A stretch of DNA of 64,000 nucleotides, taken from CAWCAL01 sp963695075 (lineage in GTDB: Bacteria; Actinomycetota; Acidimicrobiia; Acidimicrobiales; CAWCAL01). The notes under the pieces were generated by a model. It saw only the letters and a program-made list of their open reading frames with translations. It made no database searches and had not been told where the DNA came from. Where the stretch lies: assembly GCA_963695075.1 (NCBI GenBank), contig CAVOFR010000008.1:1-64000 (forward strand). The letters are read 5' to 3'. This document shows positions 8,121 through 16,405 of this stretch, one piece after another; within the stretch, counting starts at the first letter, position 1; the number at the start of each line of letters is the position of its first letter. A program made the translations under genes and the position numbers.

Positions 8121-9044
8121 GTGGATGACTGGACCGAAGCTGACGTGCCCGATCAGAGCGGTCGTCGAGTTCTCATCACGGGTGCCAACAGCGGGCTCGG
8201 ATGGGAGAACGCCCGTGCTCTCGCCGGAGCGGGTGCTCACGTCACCCTGGGGTGCCGCAACTCCCAGAAGGCAGAGGACGCCGTCCAGCAGATCATGGCC
8301 GTGCATCCCGATGCGTCGGTCGAGATCCTCCTGATGGACATGGCCGATCTGGCCTCGATCCGCAGCGCGGTCGACTCAGGCGGGGACGGGCCCCTCGATC
8401 TCCTGATCAACAACGCCGGCATCATGGCGACGCCCTTCGCGAAGACCGCCGACGGTTTCGAGTCGCAACTCGGTGTCAATCATCTCGGTCACTTCGCCCT
8501 GACAGGACTCCTCCTGGATCGGCTGACCGAGGCACCGGCCGCTCGGGTGGTGACCGTCAGCTCCCAGGGGCACCGCCCGGGGAAGATCAACTTCGAGGAC
8601 CTGGCGAGCGAGCGCCGCTACAACCGGGCGATCGCCTACTTCCGGTCCAAGCTGGCGAATCTCCTCTTCACCTATGAGCTCCAGCGCCGGCTCGAGGATG
8701 CGGGATCGACGGCGTCGGCGCTCGCGGCCCACCCGGGCGGATCCGACACCGAGCTCGGCCGCAGCCGCGACGGGTCGGGTGGCTGGTCGGCCAAGCTGAT
8801 CAGCTTGGCCGGGCCGCTGAGCTCCCGCTTGATGCAGACGGCCCGGATGGGGGCGCTGCCGACGCTCCGAGCGGCGGTCGATCCGGCGGCGAAGGGCGGC
8901 CAGTACTACGGCCCGGACGGCTTAATGCAGCAGCGCGGTCATCCGGTGCTGGTCGAATCGTCGAAGCGGTCTCACGATACCGACGTGGCGCGACGGCTCT
9001 GGGAGGTGAGCGAAGAGCTGACCGGCGTCAGCTACGCGTTGTGA
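8121..9044 (+). CDS. Short-chain dehydrogenase/reductase (retinol-dehydrogenase-like)
   Basis: 307 residues from a GTG with a GAGGAGG ribosome-binding site. A Rossmann fold begins with TGANSGLGWENA, the NNAG motif is NNAGIMAT, and the catalytic tetrad is represented by the serine in VTVSSQG and by YFRSK. The NHLGHFALTGLL segment is typical of the WWOX/retinol dehydrogenase branch, which uses NADP(H). The substrate is unknown; a lipid or steroid alcohol is plausible from context. The gene ends at a strong hairpin. Confidence 0.88.
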   Translation: MDDWTEADVPDQSGRRVLITGANSGLGWENARALAGAGAHVTLGCRNSQKAEDAVQQIMAVHPDASVEILLMDMADLASIRSAVDSGGDGPLDLLINNAGIMATPFAKTADGFESQLGVNHLGHFALTGLLLDRLTEAPAARVVTVSSQGHRPGKINFEDLASERRYNRAIAYFRSKLANLLFTYELQRRLEDAGSTASALAAHPGGSDTELGRSRDGSGGWSAKLISLAGPLSSRLMQTARMGALPTLRAAVDPAAKGGQYYGPDGLMQQRGHPVLVESSKRSHDTDVARRLWEVSEELTGVSYAL

Positions 9045-9059
9045 CCGAGAACGGCGACT

Positions 9060-9108
9060 GAACTTTGTGCCCTGGCTCGCACCTGTGTACCGCCAGAGCA
9101 CAAAGTTC
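9060..9108. terminator. Long intergenic hairpin between convergent genes
   Basis: GAACTTTGTGC and GCACAAAGTTC pair perfectly over 11 bp; after one C-A mismatch, CTGGC/GCCAG adds 5 bp around a 15-base loop. It lies between two convergent stop codons and could end transcription in both directions. No T-run follows. A half-match, GAGCGCAAAGTTC, occurs at about 44,096. Confidence 0.55.
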
Positions 9109-9118
9109 CGCGGTGTCC

Positions 9119-9634
9119 TCAGCCGAAGTCGCGAACTGGGTCGGTCACGCCGTCCCAGTCGTCGGTGGCCGCCCGCACCTGGGCGAAGACCATCTGATTG
9201 AGCTCGTTCAGCTCCATCACCTCGGCCGCCAGGTCGCCCCGGTCGTAGTAGACGAATCGAGTCCCGCCCATGTCGCCCTCGTGACCGATCACCCAGCCCG
9301 CCGCATCCGCGGCGGCGATCACCGCGTCGTAGTCCTCGGTCCACCAGGCGTGGTGCTGGAGGCCCTCGCGCCCGGAGTCGAGGAACTCGCGATACAGCGA
9401 GGGTTCGTCGTCGTGCGGCATGATCAGCTCCAACTGGAGATCACCCGAGTTGGCCAGCGCGATCGAGATGCGAGGAGCGGAAGCCCGGCCCCGGAATGAG
9501 AACCCGGTCAGATCCATATCGCGCATGCAGATCCACGGACCGATGCCGAGACCGCTCGCCATCGCGTGGGCCGTTTCGTCGAGGTCACGGACCACGTATC
9601 CGTTCTGGCGTATCGCTCCGGGAAGGACGGGCAT
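9119..9634 (-). CDS. VOC-superfamily (glyoxalase-like) protein
   Basis: 171 residues from an ATG with GAGGAG upstream. A single vicinal-oxygen-chelate unit with the pairs IRQNGYVVRDLDETAHAM, GPWICMRDM, LELIMPHDDEPS and LQHHAWWTEDYD suggests metal-binding His/Glu positions, as in methylmalonyl-CoA epimerase-like Glyoxalase_4 proteins. The reaction is unknown. It shares a 57-bp divergent region with the epimerase gene. Confidence 0.8.
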   Translation of the reverse strand: MPVLPGAIRQNGYVVRDLDETAHAMASGLGIGPWICMRDMDLTGFSFRGRASAPRISIALANSGDLQLELIMPHDDEPSLYREFLDSGREGLQHHAWWTEDYDAVIAAADAAGWVIGHEGDMGGTRFVYYDRGDLAAEVMELNELNQMVFAQVRAATDDWDGVTDPVRDFG

Positions 9635-9691
9635 GGTGGGACTCCTCGGGAATGGGTCGCGATCGCCCCGGGCATGACAGGATCCCGGAGT

Positions 9692-10603
9692 ATGGAACTC
9701 CACGATCGTCGCATTCTCATCACCGGTCCCACCAGCCAGGTCGGCCGCCCCATCGTCGAGCGTCTCGCAGCGACCAACGACATCATCGGTCTCGCCCGGT
9801 TCACCGACGCCCAGGCGAGAGCCGAGCTCGAGGCGATCGGGGTCGCCTGCGTCCCGATCGATCTGGTCGAGGCCGACTTCGCTTCCGTGCCGACCGACGT
9901 CGACGTCGTGTTGAACTTCGCGGTGACCAAGACGGGCGACTTCGGTCGCGATCTGGCGGCCAATGCCGAGGCCACCGGCCTTCTGATGCATCACCTCGGC
10001 CCGGTCGACGCGTTCCTGCACTGTTCCTCCACCGCCGTGTACGCGCCCGACGCCCAGCGGCCGTTCACCGAAGAGTCGCCGCTCGGAGATCACCATCGGG
10101 TCATGTTCCCGACCTACAGCATCGCCAAGATCTCGGCCGAATCCGTGGTGCGGTTCGCGGCACGTGCGTACGGGATCCCGTCGGTGATCGCTCGCCTCAA
10201 CGTCCCCTACGGCGACGGGGGAGGCTGGCCGTGGCTGCACATGGAGATGATCCTGGAGGGCCAGCCGATCACGATCCATCCCGGCGGGCCGAATCTCTTC
10301 AACCCGATCCACGACGATGACATCGCGGCGTCGCTGCCCTCCCTGTTGGATGCCGCCGCCGTGCCCGCACCGACGTTCAACTGGGGCGGGTCGCAGTCGG
10401 TGAGCATCGAGACGTGGGCGCGGCACCTCGCCGAGCTGATGGGGCGCGAGGTCTCTCTCGAGGAGCAGGAGGCGACACTCTCGTCAGTGCCGGTCGACAC
10501 GCGACGCTTCGAGGAGCTTCACGGCCCGACGTCGGTGGACTGGAGGGACGGGTTCCGCCGGATGGTGGCCCACTTCCACCCCGAACTCGATGTGGTGCCC
10601 TGA
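9692..10603 (+). CDS. NAD-dependent epimerase/dehydratase
   Basis: 303 residues from the ATG giving MELHDRRILITG. An extended-SDR Rossmann fold carries the nucleotide motif TGPTSQVGRP (a slightly atypical GxxxxxG), a CSSTAVYA serine motif and the active-site YSIAK. The C-terminal region contains NPIHDDDIA and a GGSQSVSIETWA sugar-epimerase-like segment. It may act on a nucleotide sugar or a steroid-like ketone; no substrate is evident. Confidence 0.85.
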   Translation: MELHDRRILITGPTSQVGRPIVERLAATNDIIGLARFTDAQARAELEAIGVACVPIDLVEADFASVPTDVDVVLNFAVTKTGDFGRDLAANAEATGLLMHHLGPVDAFLHCSSTAVYAPDAQRPFTEESPLGDHHRVMFPTYSIAKISAESVVRFAARAYGIPSVIARLNVPYGDGGGWPWLHMEMILEGQPITIHPGGPNLFNPIHDDDIAASLPSLLDAAAVPAPTFNWGGSQSVSIETWARHLAELMGREVSLEEQEATLSSVPVDTRRFEELHGPTSVDWRDGFRRMVAHFHPELDVVP

Positions 10604-10626
10604 GCGACCGGCGGTGAGGGCTCAGG
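10599..10626. terminator. Hairpin covering two convergent stop codons
   Basis: CCTGAGC and GCTCAGG form a 7-bp stem around a 14-base loop and include the stops of the epimerase (+) and the small protein (-). The 17-bp intergenic gap makes a bidirectional terminator plausible. Confidence 0.35.
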
Positions 10627-10750
10627 CGGCGTCGCTGTCGGCGAACGCCTCACGGAGGTCACGAAGATGGGCGTTCTCGATGGCTTTCGCCCAGTCGTCG
10701 TCACTGACCTCCTGGTCGGATTCCCCCAGGAACCAACGCTGTTCGTCCAT
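10622..10750 (-). CDS. Small acidic protein, 42 residues, unknown
   Basis: An ATG preceded by GGAGGG with good spacing gives a 42-residue acidic protein containing DDDWAKAIENAHLRDLREAF, predicted to be mostly helical. A longer GTG start (10882) would overlap the thiolase stop and has no ribosome-binding site. No family is recognised. It has its own candidate promoter with a perfect 14-bp palindrome over the -10 region, so it is probably a regulated monocistronic gene. Confidence 0.6.
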   Translation of the reverse strand: MDEQRWFLGESDQEVSDDDWAKAIENAHLRDLREAFADSDAA

Positions 10751-10832
10751 CGTCAACCGCCCTCCATCGGGTGGCCGCTGCCAGCCACCAATGTCTCCGC
10801 CCCCCAGTGAAGCGGACCGGCCCGACGGAAGG

Positions 10833-10861
10833 ATTACATCGATGTAACGAAGTGGTGTCAG
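10833..10861 (-). promoter_or_regulatory. Promoter of the 42-residue protein gene
   Basis: On the minus strand CTGACA and TGTAAT are separated by exactly 17 bases, a good housekeeping-sigma spacing. The predicted leader is about 75 bases. Confidence 0.45.
10834..10847. promoter_or_regulatory. Perfect palindrome TTACATCGATGTAA (operator candidate)
   Basis: A 14-bp perfect palindrome, AT-rich for this genome, overlaps the -10 element and spacer of the preceding promoter. This is the usual place for a repressor site. No matching regulator gene is in the window. Confidence 0.5.
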
Positions 10862-10869
10862 GTTGGGAT

Positions 10870-12075
10870 CTACTTCACGCACACCACCGACGAACCATGG
10901 CCGAACAGGCCCTGGTTCGCGGTGACCCCGGCGCGGGCGCCCTCGACCTGGCGGGCACCGGCCTGGCCTCGCAGCTGCCAGGTGAGCTCGCAGACCTGGG
11001 CGATGGCCTGGGCCGGCACGGCTTCACCGAACGCTCCGAGTCCGCCGCTGGTGTTGACCGGGATACGTCCCCCGATGGCCGTGTCGCCGTCCCGTAGCAA
11101 CTTCTCCGCCTCGCCTTCCTTGCACAGCCCGATGTTCTCGTACCAGTCCAGTTCTAGGGCGGAGGAGAGGTCGTACACCTCGGCCAGGTCCATGTCGGCG
11201 GGCCCCATGCCCGCCTCCTCATAGGCGGCGGCGGCGATGGAATCCCGGAACGACGGTCCGACATCGGCCACTCCAGCGGCCGAGTCCGTGGCGAAGTTGG
11301 GCATCTCGATGACGCTGTTCGGGAAGGTGGGGGTCACCGTGCTGATCCCGCGCACGCGGACCGGATCGGCGATTCCCCGGCTGCGGGCATAGTCCATGCT
11401 GCAGAGCACGAGTGCCGCGGCGCCGTCGGAAGTGGCACAGATGTTGAGCAGGCGGAGAGGGTCGGCCACGACGGGCGACGCGAGGACGTCCTCGGCGGTG
11501 AAGGCCTTCTTGTAGCGGGCCTTCGGGTTGAGCGCCCCCACCTTGGCGTTCTTGACCTTGACCGCTGCGAAGTCCTCCTCGGTGGCTCCGTAGAGATCCA
11601 TGCGTCGCCGTGCATACAACCCGAAGTAGGTGGGGTTGGTGGCGCCGAGGAGCCGGAACCGCAGCCAATCCGGGTCGTCGCCGCGCTCGCCACGGTTGGG
11701 GGCGAGGAACCCCTTCGGCGTGGTGTCGGCGCCCACGACCAGAGCCACATCGCAGACACCGGAGAGGATCTGGGCCCGAGCCGACGCAATGGCCTGGGTT
11801 CCCGAGGCGCAGGCCGCGTAGCTAGTCGAGATCTGCACCCCGGTCCAGCCCATCGCCTGCGCGAACGTCGCCCCGGCGACATAGCCGGGGTAGCCGTTGC
11901 GCATCGTTGCTGCGCCCGCGACGAACTGGATGTCGCGGTAGTCGATGTCGGCATCTCCCATGGCCTCGCGTATGGCCCCGACTCCGTATGTGACGAAGTT
12001 GTGACCCCACTTGCCCCACTCGTGCATGCCGGCACCCAGCACGGCGACCTCGGTGTCTCTCGCGGTGTCGCCCAT
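10870..12075 (-). CDS. Thiolase-family protein (SCP-x/lipid-transfer type)
   Basis: 401 residues of the thiolase fold, resembling the Ltp2/Ltp3/Ltp4-type proteins of steroid catabolism rather than classical ketothiolases. The nucleophile-region cysteine lies in SYAACASGTQAIASA; the C-terminal part has the histidine-containing NTSGGLGAFGEAVPAQA and GLFGHGSSVVCVK. These proteins usually form complexes with DUF35 partners and catalyse aldol cleavage of side-chain acyl-CoA. The start overlaps the stop of the DUF35 gene (TGATG), showing tight translational coupling and supporting a complex. Confidence 0.85.
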   Translation of the reverse strand: MGDTARDTEVAVLGAGMHEWGKWGHNFVTYGVGAIREAMGDADIDYRDIQFVAGAATMRNGYPGYVAGATFAQAMGWTGVQISTSYAACASGTQAIASARAQILSGVCDVALVVGADTTPKGFLAPNRGERGDDPDWLRFRLLGATNPTYFGLYARRRMDLYGATEEDFAAVKVKNAKVGALNPKARYKKAFTAEDVLASPVVADPLRLLNICATSDGAAALVLCSMDYARSRGIADPVRVRGISTVTPTFPNSVIEMPNFATDSAAGVADVGPSFRDSIAAAAYEEAGMGPADMDLAEVYDLSSALELDWYENIGLCKEGEAEKLLRDGDTAIGGRIPVNTSGGLGAFGEAVPAQAIAQVCELTWQLRGQAGARQVEGARAGVTANQGLFGHGSSVVCVK

Positions 12076-12542
12076 CAGCCGTTGCCCCCTTCGGTGAAGT
12101 CGGCGGGTCGCCACTTCCAGATCATGTACGTGTGATCGTCGTCCTCGTAGAGGGCGTCGGCCACGAGCTCCATTTCCATGCCGACCTCGAGGTCGGCGAC
12201 GTCTACGCCGGCGACCACTTGGCCCAGGATCACCATCTGTTCCTCGGCCAACTCCACCGCGGCGATCGCGAACGGCTCGAAGGGATCGGTGACGGGGAGA
12301 TAGGGCTCGGGCGGTTGGTAACCCGCGTTGGTGTAGGACCAGAGCGTGCCGGTGCGACTCAGGGCCACCTCCTCGAGAGGGCTGTCGGCGAACCCTGGGA
12401 CGCGCGACATCGTGTGCTCGGGCGGGAAGAAGTACGTGCCGCTCTTGGTGCACCTGGTGCCGATCAGATGGGGCGGGTCGGCGTGGGGATCGAACCAGCC
12501 GTCCATGGCCGGAACGGCGGTCTTGGTGGGCGTGTCGCTCAC
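12075..12542 (-). CDS. DUF35 OB-fold protein without the zinc-ribbon cysteines
   Basis: 155 residues from a GTG with AGGAGG upstream. The C-terminal OB-fold with GQVVAGVDVADLEVGMEMEL is typical of DUF35/ChsH2-like partners of thiolases and MaoC hydratases. The N-terminal rubredoxin-like ribbon normally has four cysteines; here the segment LIGTRCTKSGTYFFPPEHT keeps one, so zinc binding is probably lost. It is coupled to the downstream thiolase by a TGATG overlap and probably forms a heteromer with it. Confidence 0.8.
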   Translation of the reverse strand: MSDTPTKTAVPAMDGWFDPHADPPHLIGTRCTKSGTYFFPPEHTMSRVPGFADSPLEEVALSRTGTLWSYTNAGYQPPEPYLPVTDPFEPFAIAAVELAEEQMVILGQVVAGVDVADLEVGMEMELVADALYEDDDHTYMIWKWRPADFTEGGNG

Positions 12543-12727
12543 GCGGCCTCCTGGGGTTGGTTGGGAGAGCAGCGTTCGCGTCCGCCGGCTCTTGGATCGA
12601 GAGGCTAACTCGACATCATGTCCGAGAGGATCCTCGTTCTCGCTATCGAGGCCATCGAGTCGAAGGGTCGGTGGGCGTCGCCCGGTAACGGAAGGTACGA
12701 TCGCCGAGTCCCACCACCCGAGGCAAT

Positions 12728-13810
12728 GTGACCAGCACCGACGCATCTCCGGAGAAGCCCGGATCGCTCCGCCCCGTCATCGACGTCATCCCCGCGGAGT
12801 GTTATCAGAATCCGACCGCCCGGGGCCTGGGCTACTTCGCTCGCGACATCGCCCTCTACGCTCTGGTGCTCGTGGGGTTGGTCAGCACCGATCGAATCTA
12901 CTTCCTGATCCCGCTCTGGGTCATGTCGGGACTGGCGGTGAGTGCTCTCTTCGTCACCGGCCACGACGCCGCACACCAGGCTCTGTTCAAGAGCAAGCGG
13001 CTCAACGGCATCGTGGGCCGGCTGGCCATGCTGCCTTCGCTCCACATCTATGAGGCATGGGTGCTGGGCCACAACCGCGTGCATCACGGCCACACCGTCA
13101 AGGCGGGATTCGACTTCGTCTGGCATCCGGTGAGCCCCGAGGAGTACGCGGCCCTTTCGCGGCGCGAGCAGCTGATGCACCGGATCGAGTGGTCGTCGTT
13201 CGGCTACGGCCTCTACTACGCCCGCCGGGTGTGGTGGCAGAAGATGATGAGCTTCGACCCTCCCAAACGGTGGAAGGCGGCCATCCGGCGCGACACCTGG
13301 TTCATGAAGGGCGTCACCGGTGTCATCGGCATCGGGTTCCTCGCTCTGGGCTGGTGGCAGTACGGCTCCGCTGTCGGCTCGTTGTGGATGCTCACCAAAG
13401 TGGCGGTCATCCCGTTCGCCCTGTTCTGTTTCGTCATCGGCCTGGTCGTGCACATCCACCACATCGATCGCGAGATCAAGTGGATGAAGCGACGCGAGTG
13501 GACCAAGTACCACGGTCAGGTCGAAGGCACGACCATCATCCACGCTCCCCGCTGGCTCGATTTCTTCCTCCACTGGATCCTCGAGCACTCACCCCACCAC
13601 GTCGACATGCGCATCCCCATGTACCACCTCAAGGAGGCGGGTCAGGCGATCCTGGCCCACTTCCCGGTGAAGGAGCGCAAGCTTCGTCTGCGGGACGTCG
13701 TTGCCAACACGCGGGCATGCAAACTCTACGATTTCGACGGGCACAGGTGGCTGACGTACCGCCAGGCATCGGAGTGGCTGGCCTCGCAGCCCGAGCCCAC
13801 CCCCGCCTGA
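12728..13810 (+). CDS. Membrane fatty-acid desaturase/hydroxylase
   Basis: 360 residues from a GTG with GAGG four bases upstream. Hydrophobic segments near 40-75 and 205-245 flank histidine clusters: TGHDAAHQ, HNRVHHGH and a distal HSPHHVDMR. These are the three diiron histidine boxes of integral-membrane desaturases, with the spacing of the acyl-lipid/DesA-like and alkane-hydroxylase-related group. It probably desaturates or hydroxylates a lipid acyl chain with O2. A TACGAT box at 12696 is a candidate -10 element. The gene ends at the 37-base palindrome shared with another site in the window. Confidence 0.85.
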   Translation: MTSTDASPEKPGSLRPVIDVIPAECYQNPTARGLGYFARDIALYALVLVGLVSTDRIYFLIPLWVMSGLAVSALFVTGHDAAHQALFKSKRLNGIVGRLAMLPSLHIYEAWVLGHNRVHHGHTVKAGFDFVWHPVSPEEYAALSRREQLMHRIEWSSFGYGLYYARRVWWQKMMSFDPPKRWKAAIRRDTWFMKGVTGVIGIGFLALGWWQYGSAVGSLWMLTKVAVIPFALFCFVIGLVVHIHHIDREIKWMKRREWTKYHGQVEGTTIIHAPRWLDFFLHWILEHSPHHVDMRIPMYHLKEAGQAILAHFPVKERKLRLRDVVANTRACKLYDFDGHRWLTYRQASEWLASQPEPTPA

Positions 13811-13812
13811 GC

Positions 13813-13849
13813 GAGTGCGTTATCGGGGACAGACCCCGATAACGCACTC
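13813..13849. repeat. Portable palindrome/terminator, copy 1
   Basis: A 16-bp perfect stem, with arms GAGTGCGTTATCGGGG and CCCCGATAACGCACTC around the loop ACAGA, lies between the stop codons of the desaturase (+) and the SDR (-) and supplies part of the SDR stop. A second copy at 35154-35188 has the same stem and the reverse-complement loop, so the two are the same element in opposite orientation. It probably works as a bidirectional terminator. Confidence 0.75.
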
Positions 13850-14642
13850 AGGCCTCCGCGTTCGAGGCCTTCTGGAAGGCCGGAGCGGTTTCGCCGCCGC
13901 CGTGGACCAGGAGCGAGCCGCCGCTCATGTACGACGACAGCGGTGAGGCCAGGAACAGGCAGGCGTTGGCGATGTCGCCTGGCTCGCCCATCCGACCGAG
14001 CGGGACGGTGGCGGCCACGGCGGCCACGCCCGCCTCGTCCCCGTAGTGGAGGTGAGCCTGCTCGGTCTTGATCAGCCCTGCGGTGACTGCGTTCACCCTG
14101 ACCTTCGGGGCCCACTCGACCGCAAGGGTTGTGGTCAGGCTGAGCAGACCGGCCTTTGCCGCGCCATAGGCGGCAGAACCCGGCGAGGGGCGGATACCGC
14201 TCACTGACGAGATGTTGATGATCACTCCGCCCTCTTCCTGCTGTTGCATCACGGCGTTGGCCTGCTGGGCGAACGTGAACGGAGCGGTCAGGTTGAGAGC
14301 GATGATCGACGCGTTGAATCGCGGCGACACGGTCGCGCTGTCGGCCTCGGGTGCGCCGCCGGCGTTGTTGACGAGTACGTCCAACCGGCCCGTCTGATCG
14401 ACCGCTGCGGCGACGACCGCCTCGACCTGGTCGGCGTCGCGGACGTCTGCGGCAACGAAGGTCACCTCCTTCTCACCGACGCGAGGGAGCCAGTCCGGAT
14501 CGGAGCGGCCGCACACGATGACCTCGGCGCCTCGTTCGAGGAAGGTGGTGGAGATCGTGCGACCGATGCCCTTCGTGCCGCCGGTGACGATCACCGTCCG
14601 GCCGGTCATGTCGAGCTCGGTCCCGGGTGTCTGTTCGGTCAT
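13848..14642 (-). CDS. SDR-family oxidoreductase of the steroid gene cluster
   Basis: 264 residues from an ATG with GGGG upstream. A classical SDR: TGGTKGIGRTI cofactor motif, NNAGGAPEADS, catalytic serine in NISSVSGIRPS and the active-site YGAAK. It is transcribed divergently from echA20, the arrangement also seen for SDR genes next to echA20-ipdABC in mycobacteria (Rv3548c/Rv3549c), so a role in oxidising a hydroxylated ring intermediate is likely. An operator-like inverted repeat lies in the shared 79-bp promoter region. Confidence 0.85.
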   Translation of the reverse strand: MTEQTPGTELDMTGRTVIVTGGTKGIGRTISTTFLERGAEVIVCGRSDPDWLPRVGEKEVTFVAADVRDADQVEAVVAAAVDQTGRLDVLVNNAGGAPEADSATVSPRFNASIIALNLTAPFTFAQQANAVMQQQEEGGVIINISSVSGIRPSPGSAAYGAAKAGLLSLTTTLAVEWAPKVRVNAVTAGLIKTEQAHLHYGDEAGVAAVAATVPLGRMGEPGDIANACLFLASPLSSYMSGGSLLVHGGGETAPAFQKASNAEA

Positions 14643-14693
14643 GAGAACCCCTGGTCGTCGTGGATGAGAGTCTGCCAGGTTCCCACCACTAAC

Positions 14694-14708
14694 CTGACGG
14701 GTCGTCAG
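14694..14708. promoter_or_regulatory. Operator-like inverted repeat CTGACG-N3-CGTCAG
   Basis: A perfect 6-bp inverted repeat with a 3-base spacer lies between the divergent SDR and echA20 starts and overlaps a candidate echA20 -10 box (TAACCT, 14690-14695). The size fits a TetR-family dimer. Nearly the same site occurs at 37981-37995 upstream of fadE30-ipdF. Confidence 0.6.
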
Positions 14709-14721
14709 ATCGGGAGCGAAC

Positions 14722-15480
14722 GTGTCGACAACCACCAGCATCAGCGACGGCCTGGCCGAGGTCGTCATGGACGCACCGCCGGTCAATGCGCTGACCGTGG
14801 CCGGATGGTTCGAGCTGGCGGACCAGGTGACGGCAGCGGGGAAGAACCCCGACATCGCCTGCGTCATCCTGAGGGCCGAAGGCCGTGGATTCAACGCCGG
14901 TGTGGACATCAAGGAGATGCAATCGACCGAGGGTTTCGACGCGCTCCTCGGCGCCAACCGGGGCTGCTATGCCGCATTCAAGGCCGTCTACGAGTGTGAG
15001 GTCCCGGTGATCGCGGCGGTGAACGGCTTCTGCCTGGGGGGCGGAATCGGACTGGTCGGCAACGCGGACATCATCGTCGCGAGCGACGACGCCACCTTCG
15101 GGCTTCCCGAGGTGAAGCAGGGTGCTCTCGGTGCCGCCACCCACCTCGCCCGACTCGTGCCCCAGCATCGGATGCGCGAGATGGTCTACACCGCGGAACC
15201 GGCGACGGCCCAGGAACTCGCCGGCTACGGTTCGGTCACCGCCGTTGTGCCCGTCGCCGAGCTCGTCGACACCGCCCGCGGCATCGCCGAGAAGATCACC
15301 CGCCACTCGCGCACGGTGATCCGGGCCGCGAAGGCATCCCTCAACGGCATCGATCCCGTCGACGTCAACCGTAGCTACCGCTTCGAGCAGGGCTTCACGT
15401 TCGAGCTCAATCTGAGCGGCGTGTCGGACCAAGCCCGGGACGCTTTCGTCGCCAAGCGCGACGCCGACTTCGACGAGTAG
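14722..15480 (+). CDS. echA20: EchA20-like enoyl-CoA hydratase/isomerase family ring hydrolase
   Basis: 252 residues of the crotonase fold from a GTG with GGGAG upstream. The oxyanion-hole segments are GFNAGVDIKEM and NGFCLGGGIGLVGNADI. In M. tuberculosis EchA20 hydrolytically opens ring D of the HIP-derived CoA ester. The assignment rests on this fold and on the identical context: first gene of an operon with ipdA, ipdB and ipdC. The gap to ipdA is 52 bp. The promoter carries an operator-like repeat. Confidence 0.85.
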   Translation: MSTTTSISDGLAEVVMDAPPVNALTVAGWFELADQVTAAGKNPDIACVILRAEGRGFNAGVDIKEMQSTEGFDALLGANRGCYAAFKAVYECEVPVIAAVNGFCLGGGIGLVGNADIIVASDDATFGLPEVKQGALGAATHLARLVPQHRMREMVYTAEPATAQELAGYGSVTAVVPVAELVDTARGIAEKITRHSRTVIRAAKASLNGIDPVDVNRSYRFEQGFTFELNLSGVSDQARDAFVAKRDADFDE

Positions 15481-15532
15481 CACCACCCCGACAACCGACA
15501 CACCCCCCGAATCCCCAGGACCTGGAGCAACC

Positions 15533-16405
15533 GTGCCCGACAAAAGAACGACCGTCGACGAAGTGATCGACGAGCTCTCCGATGGCATGACGATCGGGAT
15601 CGGCGGATGGGGGTCGCGGCGCAAGCCGATGGCGCTGGTCCGCTCCATCGTCCGGGCCGGGCTGAAGGACCTCACGATCGTCGCCTACGGCGGACCCGAT
15701 GTCGGCGTTCTCTGTCGGACGGGCCAGGCGGAGAAGATCGTCAGCGGGTTCGTCTCGCTCGACAGCGTCCCGCTCGAACCGCACTACCGGGCCGCTCGCC
15801 AGGCCGGAACGATCGAGGCCATGGAGTTGGATGAGGGCATGTTCCTCCTCGGCCTGCAAGCGGCCGCGTGGAGGGTGCCGTTTCTCCCCACCCGAGCCGG
15901 GCTGGGCTCCGACATCCTGCGGCTGATGCCACAGATCAAGACCGTCACGAGCCCCTACCGCACCGACGGGGACGGCGAGCCCGAGGAGCTGGTCGCGATG
16001 CCGGCGCTCACCCTCGACGTCGCGCTCATACACATGAACCGGGCCGATGCCGCGGGCAATGGCCAGTACCTGAGCGAGGACCCGTTCATGGACGATCTCA
16101 TGGCACGCGCCGCCGACCGCTGCTTCATGAGTGCCGAGCGGATCGTCGCGACCGAGGAGCTCGCGTCGAGCGGGCCGGTACAGAGCCTGAGGATCCACCG
16201 GCTCGACACCGACGGGGTCGTCGAGGCACCGGGGGGAGCGCACTTCACCGAGTGCCCGCCGGACTATGGCCGTGACGAGGCGTTCCAGCGCGCCTACGCC
16301 GCGACGGCGAAGACCGACGAGGCCTGGGACGAGTTCAAGACCGGCTGGCTCGATCTGAGCGAATCCGAATACCAGGCGCGCCGAGCCGCAGAGGGGTCGT
16401 CATGA
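15533..16405 (+). CDS. ipdA: IpdA, alpha subunit of the COCHEA-CoA ring hydrolase
   Basis: 290 residues from a GTG giving MPDKRT, the same N-terminus as mycobacterial IpdA. The class-I CoA-transferase fold shows MTIGIGGWGSRRKPMALVR and VAYGGPDVGVLCRTG, and later VEAPGGAHFTECPPDYGRDE, all hallmark IpdA segments. With IpdB it forms a heterotetramer that opens the last steroid ring (ring C) of COCHEA-CoA; it is not a CoA transferase despite the fold. Its stop overlaps the ipdB start (ATGA), consistent with 1:1 subunit production. Confidence 0.92.
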   Translation: MPDKRTTVDEVIDELSDGMTIGIGGWGSRRKPMALVRSIVRAGLKDLTIVAYGGPDVGVLCRTGQAEKIVSGFVSLDSVPLEPHYRAARQAGTIEAMELDEGMFLLGLQAAAWRVPFLPTRAGLGSDILRLMPQIKTVTSPYRTDGDGEPEELVAMPALTLDVALIHMNRADAAGNGQYLSEDPFMDDLMARAADRCFMSAERIVATEELASSGPVQSLRIHRLDTDGVVEAPGGAHFTECPPDYGRDEAFQRAYAATAKTDEAWDEFKTGWLDLSESEYQARRAAEGSS

